From Nonomuraea sp. SYSU D8015 (GTDB lineage Bacteria; Actinomycetota; Actinomycetes; Streptosporangiales; Streptosporangiaceae), in contig NZ_VJYI01000001.1 of the NCBI RefSeq assembly GCF_008065375.1, forward strand, positions 248,001 to 312,000: 64,000 nucleotides of DNA, in the 5' to 3' direction. This document shows, in pieces, positions 1-8,057 of the stretch. Every line of letters begins with the position of its first letter. The stretch's first letter is position 1. Below the pieces are notes generated by a model. That model worked only from the letters and a program-made list of their open reading frames with translations. It searched no databases and was not told where the DNA came from. A program made the position numbers and the translations under genes.

Positions 1-152
1 TGCTCGGCGGCGTGCTGGGCGAGGCGATCGGGGTCAGGAACACGCTGCTGGTCGCCGCCGTCGGGTCCTGCCTGGCGTTCCTGTGGCTGTACACCTCGCC
101 GCTGCGCACGATGCGCGAGCTGCCCATGCGCTCGGCGAGTGCCGGTCAGTAG
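1..152 (+). CDS. MFS transporter, C-terminal end (partial)
   Basis: The reading frame enters from the left edge (codons in phase with base 3) and ends at a TAG at 150-152, giving the last 49 residues. They contain one hydrophobic helix (roughly residues 14-30) followed by a short charged tail with SPLRTMREL. This layout, a glycine-rich LGGVLGEAIGVR stretch, a last membrane helix and a basic cytoplasmic tail, is typical of the C-terminus of major facilitator superfamily drug/sugar transporters. The substrate cannot be inferred and the start lies outside the window. Confidence 0.6.
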   Translation, partial: LGGVLGEAIGVRNTLLVAAVGSCLAFLWLYTSPLRTMRELPMRSASAGQ

Positions 153-222
153 TCGCGCACCCCGGTAGGGAAGATCTTCTTCGGCCGTCCGCCGCCGGCC
201 CGTTGCCTCTCCAGGCACGATC

Positions 223-1647
223 TTGGCGTTGTGGGACCGGCACGCGATTATCAGCGCGCATCCGCGGCCCGGACGTGCCAGTCTTGAACACGTGCTTCCC
301 GACCGCCCAACCAAGCTCGTGCCGCCCGTGCTGGCCAGAATGGCCGCCTGGTGCGTGTGCCTGATCCTCGTCGGCGTGGTCGTCTACTTCTTCGCCCTGA
401 TCGTCGCCAGGCTGACGTTCGTGGCGCTGCCGGTGGCGATCGCGCTGCTGCTGACCGCGCTGCTGTTCCCGCTGACCAACAGCCTGCGGCAGGCGGGCAT
501 GCGGCCGATCTACGCCACCTGGATCACCATGCTGGTGGCGCTCGCCGTGCTCGTCGGCACCGGCTGGCTGGTCGGGGCGCGGGCCACGGAGGAGTTCCCC
601 GGCCTCGTCAGGCAGGTGCAGGCGACCGCCCGCGAGGTGCAGGACTGGCTGATCACCGGGCCGCTGCACCTCCAGCAGGCGCAGATCACCGGCTACGTCG
701 ACGAGTTCGCCAAGATGATCGACACGCAGCGCCAGGCGATCGCGGGCACCGTGCTGAGTGCCGGCGCGGTGGCCGTCGAGGTGCTCGCGTCCATCGTGCT
801 CCTGCTGTTCGTGACGTTCTTCCTGCTCAAGGACGGCGACCGGATCTGGGCGTGGTTCCTGAAGGGGTTCGGCGGGGTGGCGCCGCGCGTGGACCGGGCG
901 GGGCGGGCCGCGTGGACCACGCTCTCCCACTACGTGCAGGGCACCGTGGCCGTGGCCGCCGTGCACGGGCTGATCATGGGCATCGTGCTGGCCGGCATGG
1001 GGGTGCCCCTGTGGGCGCCGCTGGCGGTGCTGATCTTCCTGGCCAGCTTCATCCCCATCGTCGGCATCTTCTTCGCCGGCACGGTCGCCACGCTCGTCAC
1101 GCTGGGCTCGCAGGGGCCGGTGCTCGCGCTGGTCTTCCTCGGGATCCTCATCGTCGAGCAGCAGCTGGAAAACCACGTGCTGCAGCCGCTGATCGTGGGG
1201 CGGGCGCTCAACTTCCATCCGCTGGCGATCATCCTGGTGCTGTCCATCGGGGGCATCATGGCGGGCATCGCCGGGGCCGCCGTGGCGGTGCCGGTGGCGG
1301 CGGTGCTCTACCGGGCGCTGCCGGAGCTCAGGCACGAGCCGCCCGCCCTGCCGGGCCCGCCGGACGCCGAGGAGTTGCCGCACGACGGGGAGCCCCCGCC
1401 GCCCGAGCCCGGCCCTGAGCCGGCCGCCGGCGTCGGCCCTGAGCCTCATGCCGGTGCGGGCCCTGAGCCCGGCCGCGGCTCGCGCCCTGAGCCTCGTTCC
1501 GGGCGCGGCTCCGAGTCCGACGCCGGTGAGGCCACGCCCCCCGCGGCAGATGGGCCGTCAGCGGGGAGCGGACCGTCCACAGCGGGCGGATCCGCCGCGG
1601 AGAGCGGGACGAGGACCGAAGACCGGCGGGGCGTGGACACGGAGTAA
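223..1647 (+). CDS. AI-2E family (PerM/UPF0118) membrane transporter with repetitive tail
   Basis: A multi-pass integral membrane protein of the AI-2E transporter family; members are proposed to export small molecules or act as sodium/proton antiporters, and the substrate here is unknown. The body has the usual pattern: paired N-terminal helices (about residues 40-100), a soluble central stretch, then a helix cluster containing LLFVTFFLLKDGDR and the family signature region FIPIVGIFFAGTVATLV. The last 110 residues are unusual: a Pro/Glu/Gly-rich low-complexity tail with four 8-residue GPEP-type repeats. The TTG start gives 474 residues, but GTG at 292 or ATG at 340 fit the family's short N-terminus equally well and no start has a convincing ribosome binding site. 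Confidence 0.85.
   Translation: MALWDRHAIISAHPRPGRASLEHVLPDRPTKLVPPVLARMAAWCVCLILVGVVVYFFALIVARLTFVALPVAIALLLTALLFPLTNSLRQAGMRPIYATWITMLVALAVLVGTGWLVGARATEEFPGLVRQVQATAREVQDWLITGPLHLQQAQITGYVDEFAKMIDTQRQAIAGTVLSAGAVAVEVLASIVLLLFVTFFLLKDGDRIWAWFLKGFGGVAPRVDRAGRAAWTTLSHYVQGTVAVAAVHGLIMGIVLAGMGVPLWAPLAVLIFLASFIPIVGIFFAGTVATLVTLGSQGPVLALVFLGILIVEQQLENHVLQPLIVGRALNFHPLAIILVLSIGGIMAGIAGAAVAVPVAAVLYRALPELRHEPPALPGPPDAEELPHDGEPPPPEPGPEPAAGVGPEPHAGAGPEPGRGSRPEPRSGRGSESDAGEATPPAADGPSAGSGPSTAGGSAAESGTRTEDRRGVDTE
1411..1506 (+). repeat. 24-bp in-frame tandem repeat (4 units) in the AI-2E transporter tail
   Basis: CCCTGAGCC recurs at 1413, 1437, 1461 and 1485, exactly 24 bp apart. Each unit encodes an octapeptide of the form (G/R)-P-E-P-x-x-G-x. 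The rest of each unit has diverged, so the repeat is old or under weak constraint. It may vary in copy number between strains. Confidence 0.8.
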
Positions 1648-1658
1648 CCTCGTCACCC

Positions 1659-2213
1659 GTGACCCGTTCCTCCCTCACCACCCCGCCGCCGGACGCCGCC
1701 GTGCCCGCGGCGCACCCCGGCGCGCCGCCGCCAGGCACCCGGCTGGGCTCCCACTACACCCACTGCTTCGGCTGCGGCACCGGCCACCCGACCGGCCTGC
1801 ATTTGGCGGCCAGGACGCCGGACGGCGCCACCGTCGAGGCCGAGTTCACGGTGGGGGAGGCGCACCAGGGCGCCCCGATGCTGGCGCACGGCGGCGTGCT
1901 GGCCGCCGCCATGGACGAGGTCATCGGAATGTCCGTCTACCTCTTCCACAAGCCTTATGTCACGGGACGGCTGGAGACCGACTACCTCCTTCCCGTTCCC
2001 GTGGGCACGACACTCCACCTTCGCGCCTGGTGCAACGGCATCGCGGGCAGGAAGGCGTACCTTGAGGCTGAGGGGCGCATCGGCGCCCCCGACGGACCGG
2101 TCGCCGTCCGCGCGGCGGCGTTGTTCATCGAGGTGGACATGGAACACTTCGCCAAGCACGGCGACCTGGCCGCCATCGCCGCACAACACCAGGACTACGA
2201 GGTGAACCCTTGA
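1659..2213 (+). CDS. PaaI-like hotdog-fold thioesterase
   Basis: A 184-residue hotdog-fold protein that probably hydrolyses acyl-CoA thioesters in the cytoplasm. After a Pro/Ala-rich N-terminal 30 residues comes a HCFGCG segment common in actinobacterial PaaI-family proteins near dut. The diagnostic [12 protein letters not shown] segment (about residues 73-84) is the PaaI HGG motif with the catalytic acidic residue on the following helix. It overlaps the TTG start of dut by a TTGA junction, so the two are translationally coupled and begin the conserved run dut, DUF3710, OB-fold, DUF3159. The natural substrate is unknown. Confidence 0.8.
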   Translation: MTRSSLTTPPPDAAVPAAHPGAPPPGTRLGSHYTHCFGCGTGHPTGLHLAARTPDGATVEAEFTVGEAHQGAPMLAHGGVLAAAMDEVIGMSVYLFHKPYVTGRLETDYLLPVPVGTTLHLRAWCNGIAGRKAYLEAEGRIGAPDGPVAVRAAALFIEVDMEHFAKHGDLAAIAAQHQDYEVNP

Positions 2214-2650
2214 GCAACGTCGAGGTCCTCATCCACCGGCTCGACGCCGAGCTGCCGATGCCGTCCTACGCCCATCCGGGAGACGCGGGCGCCGACCTCT
2301 ACGCGGCCGAAGACGTCGAGCTGCTGCCGGGTGAGCGGGCCGTGATCGGCACCGGCGTGGCGATCGCCCTTCCCGATGGCTATGCGGCGTTCGTCCACCC
2401 GCGTTCGGGGCTGGCGGCGAGACACGGGATCACGATGGTCAACGCGCCCGGCACGGTCGACGCCGGCTACCGGGGCGAGATCAAGGTGACGCTGATCAAC
2501 ACGGACGCCAAGGAGCCGTTCCGGCTCCGGCGCGGCGACCGCGTGGCACAACTGGTGATCCAGCGGGTCGAGCGCGCGGCCTTCTACGAGGTCGAGCGCC
2601 TGCCCGGCTCGGTACGCGGCGCCAACGGCTTCGGATCCACGGGGCGCTGA
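2210..2650 (+). CDS. dut: Deoxyuridine 5'-triphosphate nucleotidohydrolase
   Basis: Hydrolyses dUTP to dUMP and pyrophosphate, limiting uracil in DNA and supplying dUMP for thymidylate synthesis. It has the length of a trimeric dUTPase (146 residues) and all five motifs are visible: [10 protein letters not shown] (motif 1), [11 protein letters not shown] (motif 2), [14 protein letters not shown] (motif 3, with the catalytic Asp), [12 protein letters not shown] (motif 4) and the flexible C-terminal [10 protein letters not shown] (motif 5) that closes over the nucleotide. It starts with TTG inside the stop of the thioesterase gene. Confidence 0.97.
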   Translation: MSNVEVLIHRLDAELPMPSYAHPGDAGADLYAAEDVELLPGERAVIGTGVAIALPDGYAAFVHPRSGLAARHGITMVNAPGTVDAGYRGEIKVTLINTDAKEPFRLRRGDRVAQLVIQRVERAAFYEVERLPGSVRGANGFGSTGR

Positions 2651-2707
2651 CCGCACGGCTGCAGGAAGCCTGAAGACGAGCAACGGTGAGCAGGGAGAGT
2701 GAGAAAA

Positions 2708-3346
2708 GTGTTCCGACGTCGTCGTCGTGAGCAGCCGGAACCGGTGGCCGAGCAGGAGCCCGCCGCCCCCATGCGCGAGTCCGGCCCATGGGACGCCGAC
2801 GAGCCCCATCCGGACCATGACAGGATCGATCTCGGCGGCCTGCGGCTGCCGCACAACCCCGACTTCGACGTACGGCTGGCCTCGATGGGAGACCAGCACG
2901 TCGGCGTCGTCGTCATCTACGAGGAGAGCACGCTCCAGCTGCAGGCCCTGGCCGCGCCGCGGAGCTCGGGCCTGTGGGACGAGGTCAAGACCAAGATCCG
3001 GGCCCAGGCGAAAGACCTGGAGGAGCGGGAGGGGCCGTTCGGCACGGAGCTGGTCGGCGAGATCAAGGCCGACGGCGGCGTCAGGCCGGCCCGCTACCTC
3101 GGCATCGACGGCCCGCGCTGGTTCCTGCTCGTGGTGATCTCCGGCAAGGGGACGCACGACGAGGCCGTCTCGGGGGCGTTCGTCGAGTTCATCAAGGACG
3201 TCGTGGTCGTGCGCGGCGACGAGCCTATGGCCCGCGAGGAGCCCATCCCGCTGCGCCGCCCCAACGAGAAGGCGAGTGACAGGCCCGAGGATCGGCCCGG
3301 CTTCAACCCCTTCAAGAGAGGGCCGGAAATCAGCGAGATTCGCTGA
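2708..3346 (+). CDS. DUF3710 domain protein
   Basis: A conserved actinobacterial protein of unknown function, about 212 residues. It has a basic arginine-rich start, an acidic Pro/Glu-rich linker to about residue 40, then a globular domain with DLGGLRLPHNPDFDVRL and LVVISGKGTHDEAVSGAFV, which match DUF3710 proteins always found next to dut. The C-terminus ends in a charged disordered tail. I chose GTG at 2708 because GGGAGAG lies 8 bases upstream; an in-frame GTG at 2699 would overlap that site. It lies between dut and the OB-fold gene in the conserved block. Confidence 0.8.
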   Translation: MFRRRRREQPEPVAEQEPAAPMRESGPWDADEPHPDHDRIDLGGLRLPHNPDFDVRLASMGDQHVGVVVIYEESTLQLQALAAPRSSGLWDEVKTKIRAQAKDLEEREGPFGTELVGEIKADGGVRPARYLGIDGPRWFLLVVISGKGTHDEAVSGAFVEFIKDVVVVRGDEPMAREEPIPLRRPNEKASDRPEDRPGFNPFKRGPEISEIR

Positions 3347-3375
3347 AAGCTGACATTCGCATAGGCTGATTCATC

Positions 3376-3762
3376 ATGAGTACGGCAGAGCCTCCCAAAC
3401 GCGGAGGATTGCGCGGGTTCTTCAGTCGGCTGGCATCCCCTCAGTCCGAAATCGAGGCCCAGGAGCTGCGAGAAGACGCCGACGAGGTCGGCGCGACGCC
3501 GATCGCGTCGTGTGGCGGCCGCCGACGCTTCTGCGTGGCGGGTACGCTACGTACGGTGACGTTGCGCCCGAGGGGCGGCGCCCCCGCTCTCGAGGCCGAG
3601 CTCTACGACGGGTCCGACGTGATCGACCTGGTCTGGCTCGGCCGCCGCAAGATCGTGGGCATCGAACCAGGCCGCACGGTCAAGGCGGAAGGGCTCGTCA
3701 GCGTTCAGGACGGGCGCAAGGTGATGTTCAATCCGCGTTACGAGCTGCGGCCAGGGAGTTGA
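3376..3762 (+). CDS. OB-fold nucleic-acid-binding domain protein
   Basis: A 128-residue protein. The N-terminal third is charged and helical (KRGGLRGFFSRLASP), and the rest reads as a five-stranded OB-fold: VAGTLRTVTLRP, ALEAELYDGSDVIDLVWLGRR, IEPGRTVKAEGLV and GRKVMFNPRYEL. The GRRKIVGIEPG segment is typical of the OB-fold proteins that sit between DUF3710 and DUF3159 genes in actinobacteria. By fold it may bind nucleic acid, but no function is established. Only four bases separate its stop from the next start. Confidence 0.75.
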   Translation: MSTAEPPKRGGLRGFFSRLASPQSEIEAQELREDADEVGATPIASCGGRRRFCVAGTLRTVTLRPRGGAPALEAELYDGSDVIDLVWLGRRKIVGIEPGRTVKAEGLVSVQDGRKVMFNPRYELRPGS

Positions 3763-3766
3763 TCAG

Positions 3767-4435
3767 GTGAGTGCTGAGGCGGAAGAGGTCGCCCACGACA
3801 CCGTGGAGGCGGCGGTGCGAGCGCAGCTCGCCAAGGCGCTGGGCGGGGTGCGCGGCATCATCGAGGCGGCGATCCCGACGATCGCGTTCACGGTGTCCTG
3901 GATCTCCACCGAGGACCTGAAGCTGTCGCTCATCGTCAGCATCTCGCTGGCGGTCCTGCTGCTGCTGGTCCGGATCGTGCAGCGGTCCACGCCGCAGTTC
4001 GTGATCAACAGCTTGATCGGCATCGCGATCGGCGCGTTCTTCGCCAGCCGCACGGGTGACGCGAAAGACTATTTTCTGCCCGGCATCCTGTGGAACGCCG
4101 TCTACATGGTGGGCATGCTCCTGTCGATCGTCACCCGGTGGCCGGTCGTCGGCTTCCTGATCGGCTCGGTCACGGGCGACCCGACCGCCTGGCGCAGAGA
4201 CCCCGGCATCGTGAAGCTCTGCACGCGCCTGACCTGGCTGCTCATGCTGCCGTGCGCGGTCAGGGTGGCGGTGCAGGGGCCCGTCTACCTGTTCGGGGGC
4301 GGGGACCAAGCGGTGGCGGCGCTCGGCGTCGCCAAGATCGTGATGGGATGGCCGCTCCAGGTGGCCGCGCTCGCCGCGATGGTCTGGGTTCTCGGCCGCG
4401 GCCGCACCCCCATCAACCCGGTCGCCCCGGCCTGA
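3767..4435 (+). CDS. DUF3159 membrane protein
   Basis: A 222-residue integral membrane protein of the actinobacterial DUF3159 family. After an amphipathic N-terminal helix there are about six membrane segments, with the family-typical GVRGIIEAAIPTIAFTVSW segment near residue 30 and the RRDPGIVKLCTRLTWLLMLP segment near residue 145. It starts with GTG four bases after the OB-fold gene and closes the dut block. A strong hairpin follows. Function unknown. Confidence 0.85.
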   Translation: MSAEAEEVAHDTVEAAVRAQLAKALGGVRGIIEAAIPTIAFTVSWISTEDLKLSLIVSISLAVLLLLVRIVQRSTPQFVINSLIGIAIGAFFASRTGDAKDYFLPGILWNAVYMVGMLLSIVTRWPVVGFLIGSVTGDPTAWRRDPGIVKLCTRLTWLLMLPCAVRVAVQGPVYLFGGGDQAVAALGVAKIVMGWPLQVAALAAMVWVLGRGRTPINPVAPA

Positions 4436-4475
4436 CGGCCTCAGCGGCCGGCCATTTACCGGACACTTTCCGCCC

Positions 4476-4505
4476 CGCGAAGGGCCGCGCCGCCGGCCCT
4501 TCGCG
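4476..4505 (+). terminator. Stem-loop after the dut/DUF3159 operon
   Basis: CGCGAAGGGCCG at 4476-4487 pairs perfectly with CGGCCCTTCGCG at 4494-4505 around a 6-base loop. It lies 40 bases after the DUF3159 stop. There is no T-run, as usual in high-GC actinobacteria. Confidence 0.65.
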
Positions 4506-4624
4506 CCATCGGTCGCCGTGACGAGGGCCCGCCGATCGTTCCGCCGCGCCCTCAGTGACCAGGTCTTTCACCGGTCAGCTCACCTTCCGGGCCGGCGGGC
4601 GGACATCGCGAAACCCCTTACCGT

Positions 4625-4944
4625 TCCTCAGCAGTCTGCTGGGGGGTCCAGTCCGGCGACGTGGTCTTCGAGGTGATCGGGAACGGTGGTATCGACCAGG
4701 CCCATTTCACGTACAACGTCGGCGACGCTACAAGACGAGCGCGAAATGGGTGGAACTGCCGTTCAGACAGGAAGTGAAGGTCGACCACGGGGGCATTCAC
4801 TACCTGATGCTGGACGCGAGCAGCCCGAACGCGCCTCGGGGAACCCTCACCTGCCGGATTACGGTGAACGGCGAGGTGATGGCCGAGAACGAGGGCCCGG
4901 ACGATCCGATGAGGGGGTGCCTGGCGGAGGCGGACTTCCCCTGA
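4625..4944 (+). pseudogene. MmpS-like secreted protein remnant, frameshifted
   Basis: Two adjacent frames together resemble one MmpS-like accessory protein. The frame with codon starts at 4652 gives SGDVVFEVIGNGGIDQAHF then TYNVGDA, the start of the MmpS beta-sandwich (pattern VxYEVTGxG...ITY). At about 4727 similarity moves to the frame one base back: KWVELPFRQEVKV, MLDASS and GTLTCRITVNGEVMAENEG, matching the family's LPWxKEV and CxITVDGxVxxE segments, ending at TGA 4942-4944. One missing base near 4728 would explain it. The usual N-terminal membrane helix is not visible upstream either. An alternative is that one frame encodes an unrelated 129-residue protein. Confidence 0.55.
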
Positions 4945-4969
4945 CCGTCCTCGCGAGGACTCCCGGCAG

Positions 4970-6688
4970 TCAGCGGTCGTCGTGGTCGGGGTCGAAGTCG
5001 GTGGGTTCGGCGGGCAGCGTGTAGCGCTCGCCGATGAGGGCGGCCATACGGGCCCTGCTCTCCTGTGGGGAGCCGTCGTCCTCCAGTGCCGCCACCTCGT
5101 TCGCCAGGTCGGCGTCCCCCAGGCATTCCCTGATCCAGGCGGAGTAGTCGCCTCGCCGCAGGTGGTGCAGCCAGGTGTCGTCGTCCACACCCTCGGCCAG
5201 CTCGACGAAGGTGTGCAGGTTGCGGGCGCGCAGACGCAGCCGCTCGTCCGGGCCGGTGAAGTAGAAGCTCTTGTCCTTGGCCATGGTGCCGGCCGCGTAC
5301 TTGCGGCGGTGCCGCGTACGCTCCACCCGGGCCGGCTCCAGCGTCAGCCGCCGCGCCGTGGGGTCGCCGACGTGCCACAGCGCGAGGTCGCCCGCCCCCT
5401 CCAGCGCGGGAACGCCGTGGCCGAGGGCGCCCGCGAACGCCGCCAGCGTGCCCTCCGGATCCTTGCCCACCGCGACCGTGCCGGTCACCAGCCGCAACGC
5501 GCCCTGGCTCATCGCGTCGGGATGCACCGTGATCATCAGCAGCGCGCCGATGTCGCCGGCATCCGGGAGCGGCACGTTCCGCACCTCGGCCGGCATCAGG
5601 TGATGGGCCTCGTCCACGATCAGCCAGTGCGGATGCCCGAGCTTGGCCCGCAGGCTCGTCAGCCGGGGCAGCAGCTCGGCGAAGTAAGCGGGCCGGTCGC
5701 GGAGTTGCAGCCCGATCAGATTGATCACCACGCTCTGCTCCGGCTGCTCCAGCACGTGGAGCACCTCCGCCACGCCCGGCACCCGATCGGGATCGCCCAG
5801 GACCGTGAGGCCCGGGTACTCGGCGTAGTCGCCCTCCGGATCGACGATCGCGCACTGGTATCCGTGGCCGCAGAGCCGTTCCAGCAGCGCCGTGGTGACC
5901 GTGGACTTCCCGCTGCCCGACGGCCCGGCGACCAGCAGGCCGACGCCGTACGGCGGCAGCCGTACCTCCTCCTCGTCCGTGCGCCCCAGCAGAACGTGCC
6001 GGCGCGGGACCGCCACGCCGTCCAGGTCGCCGGACAGCAGCCTCTCCGCCAGCTCCGCCACCCCCTCGCCCGCCTCACCGGCGAGCGGCAGGTCGCAGGC
6101 GTCCTTGAGCGCGGGCAACGCGTTGGCCACGGCCGCCCCGCACTCGGCGGCGGACAGGAAGGCGTGGTCGTTCTCCCCGTCGCCCACCGCCACCACACTG
6201 CGGGGTGACAGCGCCAGCCGCTCCAGCGCGGCCGCCAGCCCGCTGGCCTTGTTCACCCCCGGCGGCAGCACCATGACGGCGCCCTTGTTGTAGATCACCT
6301 GCGCCTCCAGGCCCAGGTCCCGGATGGCGCACAGGACGTGCACGTCGTACGGCTCCCGCGTGGCGACCAGCACCCGGCCCACGCCCAGCGGGGTGACCCC
6401 TTCGCGCCGCAGCCGCTCCGCCAGCTCGGGCGGAGGGGGATCGGCCAGGGCGTCGGCGGTGCGCTGGCGCGGGTCGTACAGCAGGCCGCCGTTCTCGGCG
6501 ACGATGAGGTCGAACAGGCCCGGGTGCGGGAAGACGGCGAGGAGGTCGTCGAGCTCGCGGCCGGTCACCAGGAGCAGCTTGACCCCGGCGCGCGAGAGCC
6601 TTTCCAGCGCCTTGATCGTCTCATCGGTCACCTGGCCGCGCCTGGCCAGGGTTTCGTCGTAGTCGCAGGCCAGAACGTTGTAGCGCAT
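4970..6688 (-). CDS. HAD-superfamily phosphatase fused to a P-loop ATPase
   Basis: A 572-residue cytoplasmic fusion. Residues 1-220 form a Cof-type (HAD-IIB) phosphatase: DYDET with nucleophile Asp9 and Asp11, LLVTGRE near 40, an NKASG lysine near 147 and metal-binding GDGEND at 169-174. Residues 230-455 form an ATPase related to HerA/VirB4-type domains: Walker A GPSGSGKST at 255-263 and Walker B LIVDEAHH at 356-363. After a short linker, residues 473-535 (FYFTGPDERLRLRARNLHTF, DDDTWLHHLRRGDYSAWIR) resemble the small DUF5752-type domain. The gene stands alone, with a PadR gene divergent on its 5' side, so no partner suggests a substrate. A sugar-phosphate or phosphorylated nucleic-acid substrate is possible but unproven. 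Confidence 0.75.
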   Translation of the reverse strand: MRYNVLACDYDETLARRGQVTDETIKALERLSRAGVKLLLVTGRELDDLLAVFPHPGLFDLIVAENGGLLYDPRQRTADALADPPPPELAERLRREGVTPLGVGRVLVATREPYDVHVLCAIRDLGLEAQVIYNKGAVMVLPPGVNKASGLAAALERLALSPRSVVAVGDGENDHAFLSAAECGAAVANALPALKDACDLPLAGEAGEGVAELAERLLSGDLDGVAVPRRHVLLGRTDEEEVRLPPYGVGLLVAGPSGSGKSTVTTALLERLCGHGYQCAIVDPEGDYAEYPGLTVLGDPDRVPGVAEVLHVLEQPEQSVVINLIGLQLRDRPAYFAELLPRLTSLRAKLGHPHWLIVDEAHHLMPAEVRNVPLPDAGDIGALLMITVHPDAMSQGALRLVTGTVAVGKDPEGTLAAFAGALGHGVPALEGAGDLALWHVGDPTARRLTLEPARVERTRHRRKYAAGTMAKDKSFYFTGPDERLRLRARNLHTFVELAEGVDDDTWLHHLRRGDYSAWIRECLGDADLANEVAALEDDGSPQESRARMAALIGERYTLPAEPTDFDPDHDDR

Positions 6689-6790
6689 GGTCCTCCCTTA
6701 CCCGCCAGAGGGCCCGCATCCGGCGTGACGGTGTGACCTTGGTCTCCGGATCAGGTTGCGCTATAGATAGATCATCGGTACATATCGGGC

Positions 6791-7225
6791 ATGGCATCTA
6801 GATCGATGCAGGAACCCACGTTCCTGATCCTGACGGCGCTGGCGGCCGGCCCTCAGCACGGCTACGGCATCATCACGGACGTTCTGCGGATCTCCGGCGA
6901 GAGCGTGCGACTGCGGGCCGGAACGCTGTACGCCGCGCTCGACCGGCTCCAAGGGGAGGGCCTGGTCGAGGCGGAGCGTGAGGAGATCGTGGACGGCCGG
7001 GTGCGGCGCTACTACCGGCTGACCTCCGAAGGTGAGGCTCGGCTGTCCGCCGAGGCGGAGCGCCTGCGGCGCAACGCCGACACCGCCACGCGGCGTCTCC
7101 GCGCCCGGCCCGGACCGGCACTCGCCACGCGCCTGCGGCTTCGCCTCCTGCCCGCGCAGACTCGTCCGGGGCTTCGCACCCCGCCCGGCTCGGCTCCGCG
7201 CGCACGTCTGGGGGACGCCACGTGA
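6791..7225 (+). CDS. PadR-family transcriptional regulator
   Basis: A 144-residue winged-helix repressor. The N-terminal 100 residues carry the PadR pattern: FLILTALAAGPQHGYGI for helices 1-2, then RAGTLYAALDRLQGEGLVEA for the recognition helix and wing, and YYRLTSEGEARL closing the wing. The C-terminal 45 residues are Arg/Pro-rich and low-complexity, unlike the usual dimerising coiled coil, and may have been extended by readthrough into new sequence. Its stop overlaps the GTG start of the next gene (GTGA), a typical PadR/target membrane-protein pair. Confidence 0.85.
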   Translation: MASRSMQEPTFLILTALAAGPQHGYGIITDVLRISGESVRLRAGTLYAALDRLQGEGLVEAEREEIVDGRVRRYYRLTSEGEARLSAEAERLRRNADTATRRLRARPGPALATRLRLRLLPAQTRPGLRTPPGSAPRARLGDAT

Positions 7226-8009
7226 CCCCGTTGGAGCGGCGTTACCGCAGGCTGCTGACGAGCTATCCGAAGGAGCACCGGGCGCGGCACGAGGAGGAGA
7301 TGATCGCGGTGCTGCTCGCCGGCTCGTCCCCGGGGCAGCGGCGGCCGACCGCCCGAGACGCGTTCGACGTGCTGCGCGGCGGTTTGGCGATCCGGCTGCA
7401 CCGCGCCGTCAAGCCGGAGGCGCGCCGCCAGTGGCATGACGCCGTGAACCTCGCGGCCCTCATCGCGCCGATCGCGCTCTTCATCGGCCTGCTGTTCCGT
7501 GCCGCCGCTTACACGGGGAGGGCCCTGCCGGCGTTCGTGCGGGAGGAGGCGTTGCAACTGCTGGAACTGGTCGTCTTCGCCCTGCCGTACGGGCTGGTCG
7601 CGTTGCTGGCGTGGCTCGGACGGCCGCGGGCCTCGCCATGCTGCCCATCGCTCTGTGCGCCGTGATGCTGACCCTCGCGCCGTCACCAGGCCCCGGCCCT
7701 CTCGGCACCCGCCGGCTTCTGGCCTGGTCGGCCGCCGCCTTCGCCGCCGTGGTCGCCGCCCCTCTGGTCTCGGCGGCGGCGATCGTGCTCTTCCTGGTGA
7801 CGGCCCTGGTGATGGCGTTGCGCTCCCCGGTCGGACGTCGTACGGCGGTGGCACTGGTGCCGCTGCTGCTCGTGTTCGCCGGCGGACTGCCCGGAGCCGG
7901 GGATCTGACCAACCTGGCGGCACTGGGCACGGTGTCGGCGGTGGTGCTGGGGCTCACGGCGTGGCTGGCGAGAACGGGCGAAGCGACGTCCAGCCCAGCC
8001 GACGGTTGA
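7222..8009 (+). pseudogene. PadR-associated membrane protein, frameshifted
   Basis: The first frame (7222-7665) starts LERRYRRLLTSYPKEHRARH, a segment typical of small membrane proteins encoded behind PadR genes, and continues to PYGLVALLAWLG, about three membrane helices in. It then drops to a low-quality tail and stops. From about 7615 the frame one base back, open to 8009, continues with AGLAMLPIALCAVMLTLAP and at least three more hydrophobic helices. A single lost base near 7618-7622 explains the switch. Alternatives are two separate overlapping proteins or a sequencing error. The intact protein would be about 260 residues; its function is unknown. Confidence 0.65.
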
Positions 8010-8057
8010 CCCGCGGCTGTCGGGGGCGAACCGGCGTGCTTGCGGGGTCCCGCCAGA

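Noticed and set aside
1413..1506. Possible CRISPR array or iteron
   Set aside because: The repeats are in frame in a coding region, with no spacers of constant length and no cas genes.
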